A stretch of DNA of 64,000 bases, from assembly GCA_050251615.1 (NCBI GenBank), contig JBFWMM010000005.1:19022-83021 (forward strand), in the 5' to 3' direction. Position 1 is the first letter of the stretch. Every line of letters starts with the position of its first letter. The stretch is from Sedimentisphaera sp050251615 (GTDB lineage: Bacteria; Planctomycetota; Phycisphaerae; Sedimentisphaerales; Sedimentisphaeraceae). The position numbers and the translations under genes were made by a program. Below the pieces are notes generated by a model that was given only the letters and a program-made list of their open reading frames with translations, was not told the DNA's origin and searched no databases. This document shows positions 31,079 to 40,249 of the stretch, piece after piece.

Positions 31079-31106
31079 GTAGAGACGCAAGATCTTGCGT
31101 CTCTGT
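31079..31106. repeat. 28-bp palindrome, copy 2
   Basis: GTAGAGACGCAA, GATC, TTGCGTCTCTGT: same element 136 bases further on, with two G-T wobble pairs at the base of the stem and a fully palindromic AAGATCTT centre. Confidence 0.8.
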
Positions 31107-31244
31107 GGGCGTTTGGGTGAGTGCGGGCGTTAATTGGCGGGCGTGAGCAAGGGCGCAATGAACCCGAGCCCCTACATTTCGGCGCGAGCTGTTCGCGCGT
31201 GGAGCTCCTAATTGGCTTTACCGATATTTTACAAATACCACAAA

Positions 31245-31273
31245 CCGTAAAAAATATGCCATAATATGTATTT
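31245..31273 (+). promoter_or_regulatory. A-rich conserved element, copy 2, upstream of GH106 gene
   Basis: Matches 10702-10730 at 25 of 29 positions. Here the internal A tract is broken into ATAATAT, which could serve as a -10 region. It lies 179 bases before the GH106 start. Confidence 0.4.
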
Positions 31274-31423
31274 ACCGCACAGCTCATACATTGATAATGG
31301 ACTTTGCTGTAAAGCGTGGTAGTGAGATATTCTCCGGCTGTTATTCCGAAGACTGAAACAATGGCTGTGAGTCTTAACGCCACAGAAGGTTAAGTGTTCA
31401 TTTATGCAATAAGGGTTGGTAAT

Positions 31424-34400
31424 ATGGAAATGAAACAAAATGCGGGTACAGGATTAAAGAGGATTCTGGCAACAAGCGCTTCTATTATTTATCTTTTGAT
31501 GTGCGTTGCAAACGCAGCTTCGCTGAAGTCGGATTTCCAGAGCCCGCCCGATTCGGCGCGGCCCGGAGTCTATTGGTACTTCATGGACGGCAATCTCGAC
31601 CGAGAGGAGATGACGGCGGATCTTGAGTCTATGAAGGATGTAGGGCTGGGGAATCTAATTTTCCTTGAGGTCAATGTCGGCGTGCCGAGAGGGCCGGTAG
31701 ATTTTATGAGCGACCATTGGCAGGACTTATTCGCTCACGCAGTCCGTGAAGCGCAGCGCCTCGGAATCGATATTACCTTAGGCTCAGGGCCCGGCTGGAC
31801 AGGAAGCGGCGGCCCGTGGGTCAAGCCTGAACAGGCGATGCAGCATCTGCTTTCGAGCTCGACAGTCGTAAAAGGCCCGCAGCAGTTTGATTCTGTCCTG
31901 CCGGTCCCGCAGCAGCACCCAACCCCGTGGGGGAATATGCAGACCGACTTCTACGAAGATGTTGCCGTGTTTGCATTTCCTCAATCTGAGCCGGTAATCG
32001 CGGATATTGCGGAAAAGGCCCTCTACGACAGGTATCCCTACACCTCACACGCGGGAGTTAAAGAATTTCTGCCGGTTCCGGCCGAATATGATGAGCCGAA
32101 TCCCGAAAACATTATTTCGCCCGAGACGATTATCGATTTGAGTGAATATCTGGCCTCTGACGGCCGCCTGCGATGGGACGTTCCCGCAGGCAACTGGACA
32201 ATCATAAGATTCGTGCGCCGTGCTACCTGCGCCAACACTCGCCCCGCGCCTGCGCCGGGTGTGGGTCTGGAATGTGATAAATTCGATTCGGCAGCTCTCG
32301 ACTGGCACATCCAAAACTATTACGGTAAACTGATTGAGAAAACAGGCCCGCGGAAAGGCGCTCACGGCTGGACTGCGGTACATATAGACAGCTGGGAGAT
32401 GGGCTCACAGAACTGGACTCCGAACTTTCTCGCGGAGTTCAAAGCGCGGCGCGGGTATGATGCTCTGCCGTATCTGCCGGTGTACAGCGGGCGTGCGGTT
32501 GGCAGCTTGGAGGAGTCAGAACGTTTCCTCTTTGATGTCCGTCTGACATCTCAGGAGCTTGTGCTTGAAAATCACGCCGGACACTTGAAAGAGTTCGGCC
32601 GCGAGAACGGGTTTGAGCTTTCCATCGAACCCTACGATATGAACCCGACAGCCGATTTGGATCTGGGCGCAGTTGCCGATGTGCCGATGTGCGAGTTCTG
32701 GAGCGAGGGGATGGGATTTAATTCGTTCTTCAGCTGTGTCGAGTCAACATCCATCGCCCACACTATGGGCAGGCCGATTGTTGCGGCGGAAGCCTTCACC
32801 GCCAACCCACCCGAAGGATGGCGGCAGTATCCGTGGTCTATGAAGAATCAGGGGGACTGGGCATTCTGCATGGGCATCAATCGCTTTGTCTATCATACGT
32901 TTGCACATAAACCCCTCGGCAGCGATTACAGGCCCGGTATGACGATGGGCCCTTACGGCGTGCATTGGGACAGAGGCCAGACATGGTGGCCTATGGCAAA
33001 AGACTATCACGAATACATCAGCAGGTGTTCGCACCTTCTCAGGCAGGGGGTAACGGTGTCGGACATTCTCTATCTGACGCCTGAAGGCGCTCCGCACGTA
33101 TTCCGCGCTCCGGCGAGTGCGTTGGAGGGGAGCGAACCGCTTGCAGACAAAAAGGGATATGGCTTTGACGGTTGTTCGCCCGAGATTCTCGCCGAAAGGG
33201 CAGCGGTGCGGCATGGCAAAATCGCATTCCCGGGCGGAACATCATACAGTCTGATGGTTATGCCGAATACTGACGTTATGACGCCCGCTTTGCTGGAAAA
33301 GATAGAAAGTCTTGTGAAGTCGGGAGCTGTTGTTGTCGGCTCGCCTCCAAAAAAGTCGCCGAGTCTCTCCGGCTATCCTGAATGTGATGATAAGGTTCTG
33401 AAGCTGGCAAAAAGAATGTGGGGCGGTTTAAAGGCGCCCGCTGAAATCACCAAACGCAAATACGGACGTGGTGCAATCTATTGGGGAGGCGCTTTTTCTC
33501 CCGCAACCGCCGAAGCGCAGCAGCCGATCATTGCCGGCGCCGGCTGGATATGGTATCCTGAAGGCAATCCGCGGCAGGCAGCCCCTGTCGAGCCGAGATA
33601 CTTCAAGCGTACAATTTATGTTGACCCGCAGAAGAAACTTCTCTCCGCGCGGGCAGAGATAACAGCCGATAATGAATTTGCGCTTTACATCAATGGCAGG
33701 AAGGCCATTCAGGGCGACAGTTTCAGGGTTATCGGCAGGAAACAGATTCTCAGCTCCCTGCATGCGGGCGAGAATGTTATTACAGTTGTCGCGGGAAACG
33801 GTGGGCAGGATGCCAACCCCGCCGGATTAATCGCGGCCTTTGAATTAACATACAAAGACGAGACCCGCGACATTATCTATACCGATGAGAGCTGGCATGC
33901 CGGCATTGAGGAATATCCCCGCTGGCAGACAGCGGCAGAGGTGCCCTCGGATTGGAAGCCAGCAACCGTTCTGGCTGATTTTTCGGCGAGTCCATGGGGG
34001 CTTTCTGCAGAGATGCCGGCTTCTGAATTATACCCCGACTATGATGAGACTGCTGCTCTGCTCAGAGAGATGGGAGTAAGTGAAGATTTCTCAACCACCG
34101 GCCCCGTCCGCTACGGGCATCGAACTACGGATTCACGCGAGATTTATTTTGTTTCAAACAAGTCTGCCGAAGCCGTTGAAGCTGATTGTACGTTCCGCGT
34201 AGAGGGATTAAAGCCTGAATTATGGAACCCTGTTACCGGGCAAACTCGCAGCCTGCCGATATATGAAGCTGAAAACGGGCTGACAACCTTGCCCCTGCAA
34301 TTCGAGGCGTATGAGAGTTACTTTGTGATTTTCCCGCGTAAAGAATCTTTCTTGGCGGCCGAAAAATCCGGCGAAGCCAACTTCCCGCAGGCAAGAATTC

Positions 34401-34939
34401 TGTCGGAATTGCGTGGCTCATGGCGGGTCAGCTTCGAGCCTCTCCGCGGTGGCCCCGAAGAGGACGTTGCCTTTGATTCGCTCCTCGATTGGACAAAGAG
34501 CGATGTGCCCGCCATCAAATACTATTCAGGCATTGCAACGTACCGCAAAACCTTTAACTTTACCGAAGAAGTTGCTTCGGGCGAAAAAATATACCTGAAC
34601 CTCGGAACGGTGCACGACATGGCTCGCGTTCGTCTGAACGATGTGGATTTGGGTGTCGTATGGTGCGCTCCGTGGCAGGTTGAAATAACAGAGGCTCTAA
34701 AAACGGGCTCCAATAAGCTGAGCATAGAGATTGCCAATAGATGGGGCAATCGTTTGATTGGAGATCAGCAACCCGAAAACAAAGACGTGCGACAGGTGAA
34801 ATGGGACAGCGGCTTGCTGGAAGGCCGCACATACTCCGCCGGACGCTACACTTTTACTACCTATTCAGTCTATCGGGCCGATTCACCTCTAACTCCATCC
34901 GGTCTGCTCGGGCCGGTAAGAATTCTTTGCGAGCGCTGA
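31424..34939 (+). CDS. GH106-type alpha-L-rhamnosidase-like glycosidase
   Basis: 1,171 residues from ATG 31424, which has AAGGG eight bases upstream; the frame opens at GTG 31394 without support. The N-terminal hydrophobic segment RILATSASIIYLLMCVANA is a signal peptide. Family features: PPDSARPGVYWYFMDGNLDREEM, then GSGPGWTGSGGPWV near residues 121-134, the VHIDSWEMGSQNWT block near residues 320-335, and a C-terminal galactose-binding-like sandwich (VRLNDVDLGVVWCAPWQVEI, then LSIEIANRWGNRL). These match the large alpha-L-rhamnosidase family GH106, whose members release rhamnose from rhamnogalacturonan and glycosides. Followed 47 bases later by an (alpha/alpha)6-barrel gene, probably the same transcript. 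The family is clear; rhamnose specificity is inferred. Confidence 0.85.
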   Translation: MEMKQNAGTGLKRILATSASIIYLLMCVANAASLKSDFQSPPDSARPGVYWYFMDGNLDREEMTADLESMKDVGLGNLIFLEVNVGVPRGPVDFMSDHWQDLFAHAVREAQRLGIDITLGSGPGWTGSGGPWVKPEQAMQHLLSSSTVVKGPQQFDSVLPVPQQHPTPWGNMQTDFYEDVAVFAFPQSEPVIADIAEKALYDRYPYTSHAGVKEFLPVPAEYDEPNPENIISPETIIDLSEYLASDGRLRWDVPAGNWTIIRFVRRATCANTRPAPAPGVGLECDKFDSAALDWHIQNYYGKLIEKTGPRKGAHGWTAVHIDSWEMGSQNWTPNFLAEFKARRGYDALPYLPVYSGRAVGSLEESERFLFDVRLTSQELVLENHAGHLKEFGRENGFELSIEPYDMNPTADLDLGAVADVPMCEFWSEGMGFNSFFSCVESTSIAHTMGRPIVAAEAFTANPPEGWRQYPWSMKNQGDWAFCMGINRFVYHTFAHKPLGSDYRPGMTMGPYGVHWDRGQTWWPMAKDYHEYISRCSHLLRQGVTVSDILYLTPEGAPHVFRAPASALEGSEPLADKKGYGFDGCSPEILAERAAVRHGKIAFPGGTSYSLMVMPNTDVMTPALLEKIESLVKSGAVVVGSPPKKSPSLSGYPECDDKVLKLAKRMWGGLKAPAEITKRKYGRGAIYWGGAFSPATAEAQQPIIAGAGWIWYPEGNPRQAAPVEPRYFKRTIYVDPQKKLLSARAEITADNEFALYINGRKAIQGDSFRVIGRKQILSSLHAGENVITVVAGNGGQDANPAGLIAAFELTYKDETRDIIYTDESWHAGIEEYPRWQTAAEVPSDWKPATVLADFSASPWGLSAEMPASELYPDYDETAALLREMGVSEDFSTTGPVRYGHRTTDSREIYFVSNKSAEAVEADCTFRVEGLKPELWNPVTGQTRSLPIYEAENGLTTLPLQFEAYESYFVIFPRKESFLAAEKSGEANFPQARILSELRGSWRVSFEPLRGGPEEDVAFDSLLDWTKSDVPAIKYYSGIATYRKTFNFTEEVASGEKIYLNLGTVHDMARVRLNDVDLGVVWCAPWQVEITEALKTGSNKLSIEIANRWGNRLIGDQQPENKDVRQVKWDSGLLEGRTYSAGRYTFTTYSVYRADSPLTPSGLLGPVRILCER

Positions 34940-34986
34940 AATTAAGCTTTTAATCGAGCGATTACTGTAAAACTGAAAGGCAGGGT

Positions 34987-37497
34987 ATGTCTAAAAAATC
35001 AGGCTGTTATGCATTGGTGATTATATTGATTGCTACTATGGCAGGTGTAAAGGCAATCGGAGCCGAATCCTTTATCCTGCATGATGAACGCAATAAAACT
35101 GTGGAAATCCAAGGTGCAGACAAAGCCCTGAAACTTCGCGTCAATTACGGCAGCGGCTGTTTCATAGACCGTCTCTTTGTTGATGGCAAACAGATACTTC
35201 ACGAAGACAACGGCATATCGTCGGCGGTTAAAATCAACAATTATTGGCATTTGTCAAAGGACGAATCGAAATCAGTATCCGTTCAAACCGTTGCAGGCTC
35301 CGTGGTCGTTCGGAATATCAGTTATGGTACGGAAGATTTCAGGATAAGTGAAGACTGGACTTTCTCCGCAGTAAACGGCTCTCTCGACTGGTCTATCAGC
35401 AGGACAATACCATCGGACAAGCTTGTCGATGCGGCAGCGAACAGTCATTGGGAATTCGCTTCCATGGATACATGGACAGGGGCGATACTCGATAACGGGG
35501 CCGTGGCCTGGAGCAAACTGCTACCGACGAGTTTTTATACGTTCGGGAACCACGCCGCTGAGGCACTGTTCTGGAACAAAGCCAACGGGCTCTGCTTTGA
35601 GGTGAAGCCTACCGGACTGAACGGCCGGAAGATGGCATCCCGTTTTACTCGTAGCCCGCGAGATACGTTGATTTTTGCTCAAGCTCTCACCGATGAACCC
35701 GTAGAAACAAGGGTGAATCTAAGCCGCTGTTTGGATAACGATGCGATATGGAAGCCGTTGTATCTGCGGAAAGGAACGCAGACGATGAGCTATCGACTCT
35801 CGCTTTCTCAGCTGCAGGAGCGTTTTGACTTGGGCGATTTCAAGGGAATCGATGAAGACGCCGTGCGCGAAATTCTGAACACAATCGTCCGTTATGGCGT
35901 GATCGACAGCAATCTCTGCGGCGCGAACGGCTGGCGCTCAGGCTACATCTGCCTGCATGAACAATGGTATGCACAGATGGCGATGGCGATTCAGGATGAG
36001 GATTATACGCGCAATCTGAGCGATACCTATGACAATTTCAGAGACAATGCTGTCTTGGAGGACGGGCGCGTTCTTGCAAGATTCAAGGATAACGGCGTTG
36101 ATGCGATGCCAGGAACATACACCGCTCACGGCCTTTATGAAGCGCAGTGGGGGCGTCTGCTCGACAGCCAGTGCGATTATGTTATGGTGGTCTCCGAGCA
36201 GTTCCACAATACCGGAGATTTGGACTGGGTTCGCGGCCAGAAGCGGGCGTGTGAAGCGGCTCTGGACTATATGCTCAGACGCGACAGCGATGGCGACGGC
36301 CTTCTGGAGATGGAGACCGATTCCCACACCGCCGCGCGCGGCTCCGACTGGATCGACATCATCTGGGCCTCTCATGAGAATGCCCTTGTAAACGCGGAGA
36401 TGTACGGCGCAATGCAGCTGTGGTCCGATATTGAGGAGATTCTCGGTGATTCCGACAGGGCGGCTCTGTACAGGGAAGCGGCTGCCAAGCTGAAAGAGCG
36501 ATTCAATCAGAGCGTTGAAGAGGGCGGTTTCTGGAACCCCGAGCAAAACTGGTACGTTTACTGGCGCGACAAAGACGATTCCATTCACGGTGATAATCTT
36601 GTGATCCCTGTCAATTTCTGCGCCATCGGATACGAGCTCTGCGATGATGAGAGCCGCGCGGCGCGTTTGCTTGCCGGGCTCGAAACGGCAATGGAAAAGG
36701 AGAATCTCTTCGCCTGGCCTCTCTGCGTCTATCCATACGAAGAGGGCGAGGGCGCAGGCTCCAACTACCCCTTCCCGAGGTACGAAAATGGCGACATCTT
36801 CCTTTCGTGGGCGGAGCTTGGAACGCGTGCTTACGCATCCTACAAGCCGGAAATCGCCATGAAATACATCAGCAGGATCATCGGACAGTACGGCAGAGAC
36901 GGGCTCACCTTCCAGCGCTATGCCCGCCGCTCGCAGGAGGGCCTCGGCGATGATATTCTTGCCGGCAACGGCATGGCCGTAGTGGGGCTGTATCGCAATT
37001 TATTCGGCATCAGGCCTCAGTACAACCGCCTTTACCTCGCCCCGCACATGACAGCGGCGGTTGAAGGCACATCGGTAAAATACCGCCTTCGCGGCAAAGA
37101 CTATCTTCTTGAGCCCGCAATCACGCGCAGTAAGGTAACAGTGGACGATTTCTCGGTCATAGCTGCTGGTGATTTCGGCGTGAGCAGTGAAAGAGACCGG
37201 CTCTCGTTCTTTCGCGGTAGCAGCAGGGCGCCGAGTTTACTTCTGGAAAGGCTGCGGCACTGTAATCTGCGCGCCGATATAAGCGCAGCAGGCGATTTTC
37301 TGCGCTGGTCTCTCAGCGCGGATGCGGATACGGAAATCAAGCTGACCCTCTGCGGGCTTACTCCCGAGGCCGGCTACATTTTGAATGACGATGGCAGCGC
37401 AACAGAGATTAAAGCCGGCAAAGACGGCCGCATGGTTTTTTCCACAGAGATGGTTTCCGGCGAGAGAAAGCTTTTTTCTGTATCGCAGGGCGATTGA
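34987..37497 (+). CDS. (alpha/alpha)6-barrel glycosidase, specificity unknown
   Basis: 836 residues; AAAGG six bases before the ATG. Signal peptide MSKKSGCYALVIILIATMAGVKA. Residues ~25-290 are a beta-rich domain; ~300-690 a six-hairpin barrel of the kind found in GH78, GH63, GH94 and amylo-glucosidase families: DSDGDGLLEMETDSH, then GSDWIDIIWASHENALVNAEMYGAM, GGFWNPEQNWYVYW, and SWAELGTRAYASY; the rest is a C-terminal beta-sandwich. The likely catalytic acids would be in the DWIDI and DGLLEM regions, but I cannot assign them. Position directly behind the GH106 gene and before polygalacturonase suggests pectic substrates such as rhamnosyl or glucuronyl linkages. I do not assign a GH number. 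Confidence 0.7.
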   Translation: MSKKSGCYALVIILIATMAGVKAIGAESFILHDERNKTVEIQGADKALKLRVNYGSGCFIDRLFVDGKQILHEDNGISSAVKINNYWHLSKDESKSVSVQTVAGSVVVRNISYGTEDFRISEDWTFSAVNGSLDWSISRTIPSDKLVDAAANSHWEFASMDTWTGAILDNGAVAWSKLLPTSFYTFGNHAAEALFWNKANGLCFEVKPTGLNGRKMASRFTRSPRDTLIFAQALTDEPVETRVNLSRCLDNDAIWKPLYLRKGTQTMSYRLSLSQLQERFDLGDFKGIDEDAVREILNTIVRYGVIDSNLCGANGWRSGYICLHEQWYAQMAMAIQDEDYTRNLSDTYDNFRDNAVLEDGRVLARFKDNGVDAMPGTYTAHGLYEAQWGRLLDSQCDYVMVVSEQFHNTGDLDWVRGQKRACEAALDYMLRRDSDGDGLLEMETDSHTAARGSDWIDIIWASHENALVNAEMYGAMQLWSDIEEILGDSDRAALYREAAAKLKERFNQSVEEGGFWNPEQNWYVYWRDKDDSIHGDNLVIPVNFCAIGYELCDDESRAARLLAGLETAMEKENLFAWPLCVYPYEEGEGAGSNYPFPRYENGDIFLSWAELGTRAYASYKPEIAMKYISRIIGQYGRDGLTFQRYARRSQEGLGDDILAGNGMAVVGLYRNLFGIRPQYNRLYLAPHMTAAVEGTSVKYRLRGKDYLLEPAITRSKVTVDDFSVIAAGDFGVSSERDRLSFFRGSSRAPSLLLERLRHCNLRADISAAGDFLRWSLSADADTEIKLTLCGLTPEAGYILNDDGSATEIKAGKDGRMVFSTEMVSGERKLFSVSQGD

Positions 37498-37547
37498 CAG
37501 CATCGAAAGCAAGTTTCGAGAATAATAAATCGGAATGCGAAAAAATG

Positions 37548-37574
37548 TTGACAGAGAACCATTATTCATATAAT
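37548..37574 (+). promoter_or_regulatory. Sigma-70 type promoter before the GH28-SGNH gene
   Basis: Perfect hexamers TTGACA (37548-37553) and TATAAT (37569-37574), with a short 15-base spacer. Transcription would start near 37581, upstream of a palindromic operator candidate at 37607-37620 and of the ATG at 37670. Confidence 0.65.
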
Positions 37575-37606
37575 CTTAATGGTGTAAGGTTTGATGTCGA
37601 TAGTAT

Positions 37607-37620
37607 CGCAAGCATTTGCG
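37607..37620. promoter_or_regulatory. LacI-like operator candidate
   Basis: CGCAAGCATTTGCG, an inverted repeat CGCAA/TTGCG with a four-base centre, close to the shape of LacI-family operators (for example CGCAAACGTTTGCG). It lies in the 5' leader just after the promoter, where binding would block transcription. It shares the half-site GCTTGCG with the site at 42521-42534. Confidence 0.45.
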
Positions 37621-37669
37621 CGGCATATTCGATCCGATCAGTAAGGTTAGAATTGCAAAAGGTAATGAA

Positions 37670-40228
37670 ATGAGAAGGATATATCTTGTAGCTCTCTGTG
37701 TGTGTGTCCCCGTTTTGATGTCGCAGGCGGTTCCTGCCGCTCCTGCGGAAATTGAGCCGATATCAGCTCCGTTTGATATGCCGCAGTTTGAGCGCCCCGT
37801 ATTTCCGGACAGGCAGTTCAACATCACTGATTTTGGTGCGAAAGAGGGCGGTGAGGTAAAGAATACAGATGCGATTAAAGCCGCGATAGAGGCTTGCAGC
37901 GAGGCAGGCGGCGGACATGTTATCGTGCCTGAGGGCAAATGGCTCACGGGCAAAGTGCATCTTAAAAGCAATATAGACCTCCATCTTGACCATGGCGCAG
38001 AGCTTATCTTCTCAGACGACCCCGCCGACTACCTCCCTGCAGTCCATACCACATGGGAGGGGCTTGAGTGCTTCAACTATTCCCCGCTGATCTATGCCTA
38101 CGAATGCGAAAACATCGGCATCACAGGCAAAGGCAAGCTCATCTGCAATCAATATCAATGGCGCAGATGGATGAGTCGCCCGGAGCCGCATATGAACGGC
38201 CTCAAAGAGCTTTACGAGATGGCCGCGAAGGGCGTGCCTGTAAAAGAGCGCAATATGGTGCGCGACAACATCAACCTGCGCCCGCAGTTTATTCAGCCCA
38301 ACCGCTGCAAAAACGTGCTGATTGAAGATGTTACTATCCGCAACAGCCCGTTCTGGACAGTTCATCCCGTGCTCTGCGAAAACGTCATCATTCGCGGGCT
38401 TGATGTGCAGTGCCGCGGGCATAACACCGACGGCGTTGACCCCGAGTTCTGCAAAAACGTTCTTATCGAGTACTGCAAATTCGATCAGGGCGATGACCCG
38501 ATCGTCATCAAGGCCGGCCGCAATCAGGACGCCTGGCGCCTCGGCAAATGCAGCGAGAATATCATCATCAGGCACTGCGAGGTTATCCTCGGGCATAACC
38601 TGCTCGCCATCGGTAGCGAGATGAGCGGCGGCGTGCGCAACGTGTATATGTACGACTGCGACTACAAGCCTTACGAAGGGTTCGTGCGCAGCTGTGTGCT
38701 GATCAAGACAAACCACCGCCGAGGCGGGTTCGTGGAGAATATCTTCGTGGACAACATTCGCTTTGCAGGCGAAAAGCCCGGTAAGGCGCTCCTTGAAATC
38801 GATACGGACGTACTCTATCAATGGCGCGACCTCGTCCCCACATACGAAACCCGCTATACGAAAATCGGCAACATCAACCTGACAAACATAGCAGTGAACA
38901 AGGCTGAATACGGCCTCTGGATAAACGGTGCCAAAGAAGCGCCGATACGCGGGATAACGCTCGATAATGTAACTGTCGGTGAGATAACAAAACAGGCCAG
39001 ATACATAAAAAACGCAGAAGATATTAGGGAAACGAATGTGGCTTTCGGCGCGAAAGAAACAGGTAGCGTTTATAGGCAGAGGTTTGATTTTGCTTCTGAA
39101 GACGCAAGGAAACTTCTTACGGGAGATGCAATTGAAATCGGCGAAATTGAAAGCGCATCCGGTGATAAATGCGGCTTTGTTGCGAGCGAAAAACCGTTTT
39201 ATTTTGACGTGGAAGTGCCGGAGGAAGGCAACTACCGCGTAACGGTTACGCTTGGCGGCGCGAAGGCTTCGCGTTGCTTCGTCAAGGCGGAATCGCGCAG
39301 GTTGATGCTGGAGGATATAAAAGTTGGTGCAGGTCAGACCAGAACATTGGATTTTCTCGTGAATATCCGCAACAGCGTTATAAGCGAAGGGCGGAGCGTA
39401 AAGCTTAATTCCAGAGAGAAAGAGCCGGCCTGCCGGCACTGGGACAATTCGCTTACTCTCGAATTCAACGGCGAAAATCCGAGTGTATGTGCTGTGGAGA
39501 TAGTCAAAGACGATAGCGCCCCCACAATCTTCCTTGCAGGGGATTCTACCGTTACAGACCAGTATAAAGAGCCCTGGACGAGCTGGGGCCAGATGTTCAC
39601 TCGCATGTTTACTTCGGATGTTGCTGTGGCAAACTACGCGGAATCGGGAAGGACGTTCGGCAGTTTCAAGGGAGACCGCCGCTTTGAAAAACTTCTCTCG
39701 CAGATGAAAGCCGGTGATTACCTCTTCGTTCAGTTCGCGCACAATGATATGAAGCGCGGCACGCCCGAGGAAGTCGGATATGCCGGCGACATAAAGCTTT
39801 TCACCGAAGAGGCTCGCAAGCGCGGCGCTAATCCGGTGATGGTTACGAGCATGCACCGCCGCCGTTTTGATGCGGACGGTAAGGTGATTGATACGTTGGC
39901 AGGTTTCCCCGAAGCTATGAAAGCCGCCGCAGAGGAGCTCAATGTGCCGGTTATAGACTTGCATGCAATGAGCCGTGAGTTTTATGAGGCGTTGGGGCCG
40001 AGCGAGTCAGCTAAAGCGTTTCAGGACGGTACCCACCATAACGCCTACGGCGCCTATGAGCTGGCAAAGTGCGTAGCGGAGGGCATAAAAGAGCAAGTGC
40101 CTCTGCTTGCGGCGTATCTTGACAAGAGCGTGCCCGCGTTTGACCCTGCGAAACCGGATAATGCTGATGATTTTTATATGCCGGCAAGCCCTGCGATAGA
40201 CATCAGCGCTGTGCCTGAAGGTAACTGA
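37670..40228 (+). CDS. GH28 polygalacturonase fused to SGNH (rhamnogalacturonan acetylesterase-type) domain
   Basis: 852 residues from ATG 37670 (AAAGG seven bases upstream); an upstream extension to 37616 lacks support. Signal peptide MRRIYLVALCVCVPVLMSQAVPA. Residues ~40-470 are a GH28 right-handed beta-helix: Asp254 in HNTDGVDPEFC, Asp275-Asp276 in QGDDPIVIKAG, His309 in GHNLLAIGSE. Residues ~610-840 are an SGNH hydrolase: Ser626 in AGDSTVTDQ, NYAESGRTF, QFAHNDMK, Asp786 and His789 in DGTHHNAYG, complete for catalysis. The enzyme would cut (rhamno)galacturonan and remove acetyl groups that block the cut. The next gene, an esterase, starts 21 bases later. The promoter and operator candidate lie directly upstream. 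Confidence 0.9.
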   Translation: MRRIYLVALCVCVPVLMSQAVPAAPAEIEPISAPFDMPQFERPVFPDRQFNITDFGAKEGGEVKNTDAIKAAIEACSEAGGGHVIVPEGKWLTGKVHLKSNIDLHLDHGAELIFSDDPADYLPAVHTTWEGLECFNYSPLIYAYECENIGITGKGKLICNQYQWRRWMSRPEPHMNGLKELYEMAAKGVPVKERNMVRDNINLRPQFIQPNRCKNVLIEDVTIRNSPFWTVHPVLCENVIIRGLDVQCRGHNTDGVDPEFCKNVLIEYCKFDQGDDPIVIKAGRNQDAWRLGKCSENIIIRHCEVILGHNLLAIGSEMSGGVRNVYMYDCDYKPYEGFVRSCVLIKTNHRRGGFVENIFVDNIRFAGEKPGKALLEIDTDVLYQWRDLVPTYETRYTKIGNINLTNIAVNKAEYGLWINGAKEAPIRGITLDNVTVGEITKQARYIKNAEDIRETNVAFGAKETGSVYRQRFDFASEDARKLLTGDAIEIGEIESASGDKCGFVASEKPFYFDVEVPEEGNYRVTVTLGGAKASRCFVKAESRRLMLEDIKVGAGQTRTLDFLVNIRNSVISEGRSVKLNSREKEPACRHWDNSLTLEFNGENPSVCAVEIVKDDSAPTIFLAGDSTVTDQYKEPWTSWGQMFTRMFTSDVAVANYAESGRTFGSFKGDRRFEKLLSQMKAGDYLFVQFAHNDMKRGTPEEVGYAGDIKLFTEEARKRGANPVMVTSMHRRRFDADGKVIDTLAGFPEAMKAAAEELNVPVIDLHAMSREFYEALGPSESAKAFQDGTHHNAYGAYELAKCVAEGIKEQVPLLAAYLDKSVPAFDPAKPDNADDFYMPASPAIDISAVPEGN

Positions 40229-40249
40229 TAAACTTTTTTTGGAGAAAAT

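Noticed and set aside
30900..31106. Insertion sequence
   Set aside because: No transposase frame or long terminal repeats; only a small palindromic element.
30886..31146. Open frame of 86 codons in the 30.7-31.4 kb intergenic region
   Set aside because: Composed of repeat blocks and palindromes; no coding signal.
38012..39964. Long antisense open frame (650 codons) opposite the GH28-SGNH gene
   Set aside because: No ribosome site, no recognisable protein family, and a complete well-supported gene on the other strand; high-GC third positions keep the reverse frame open.
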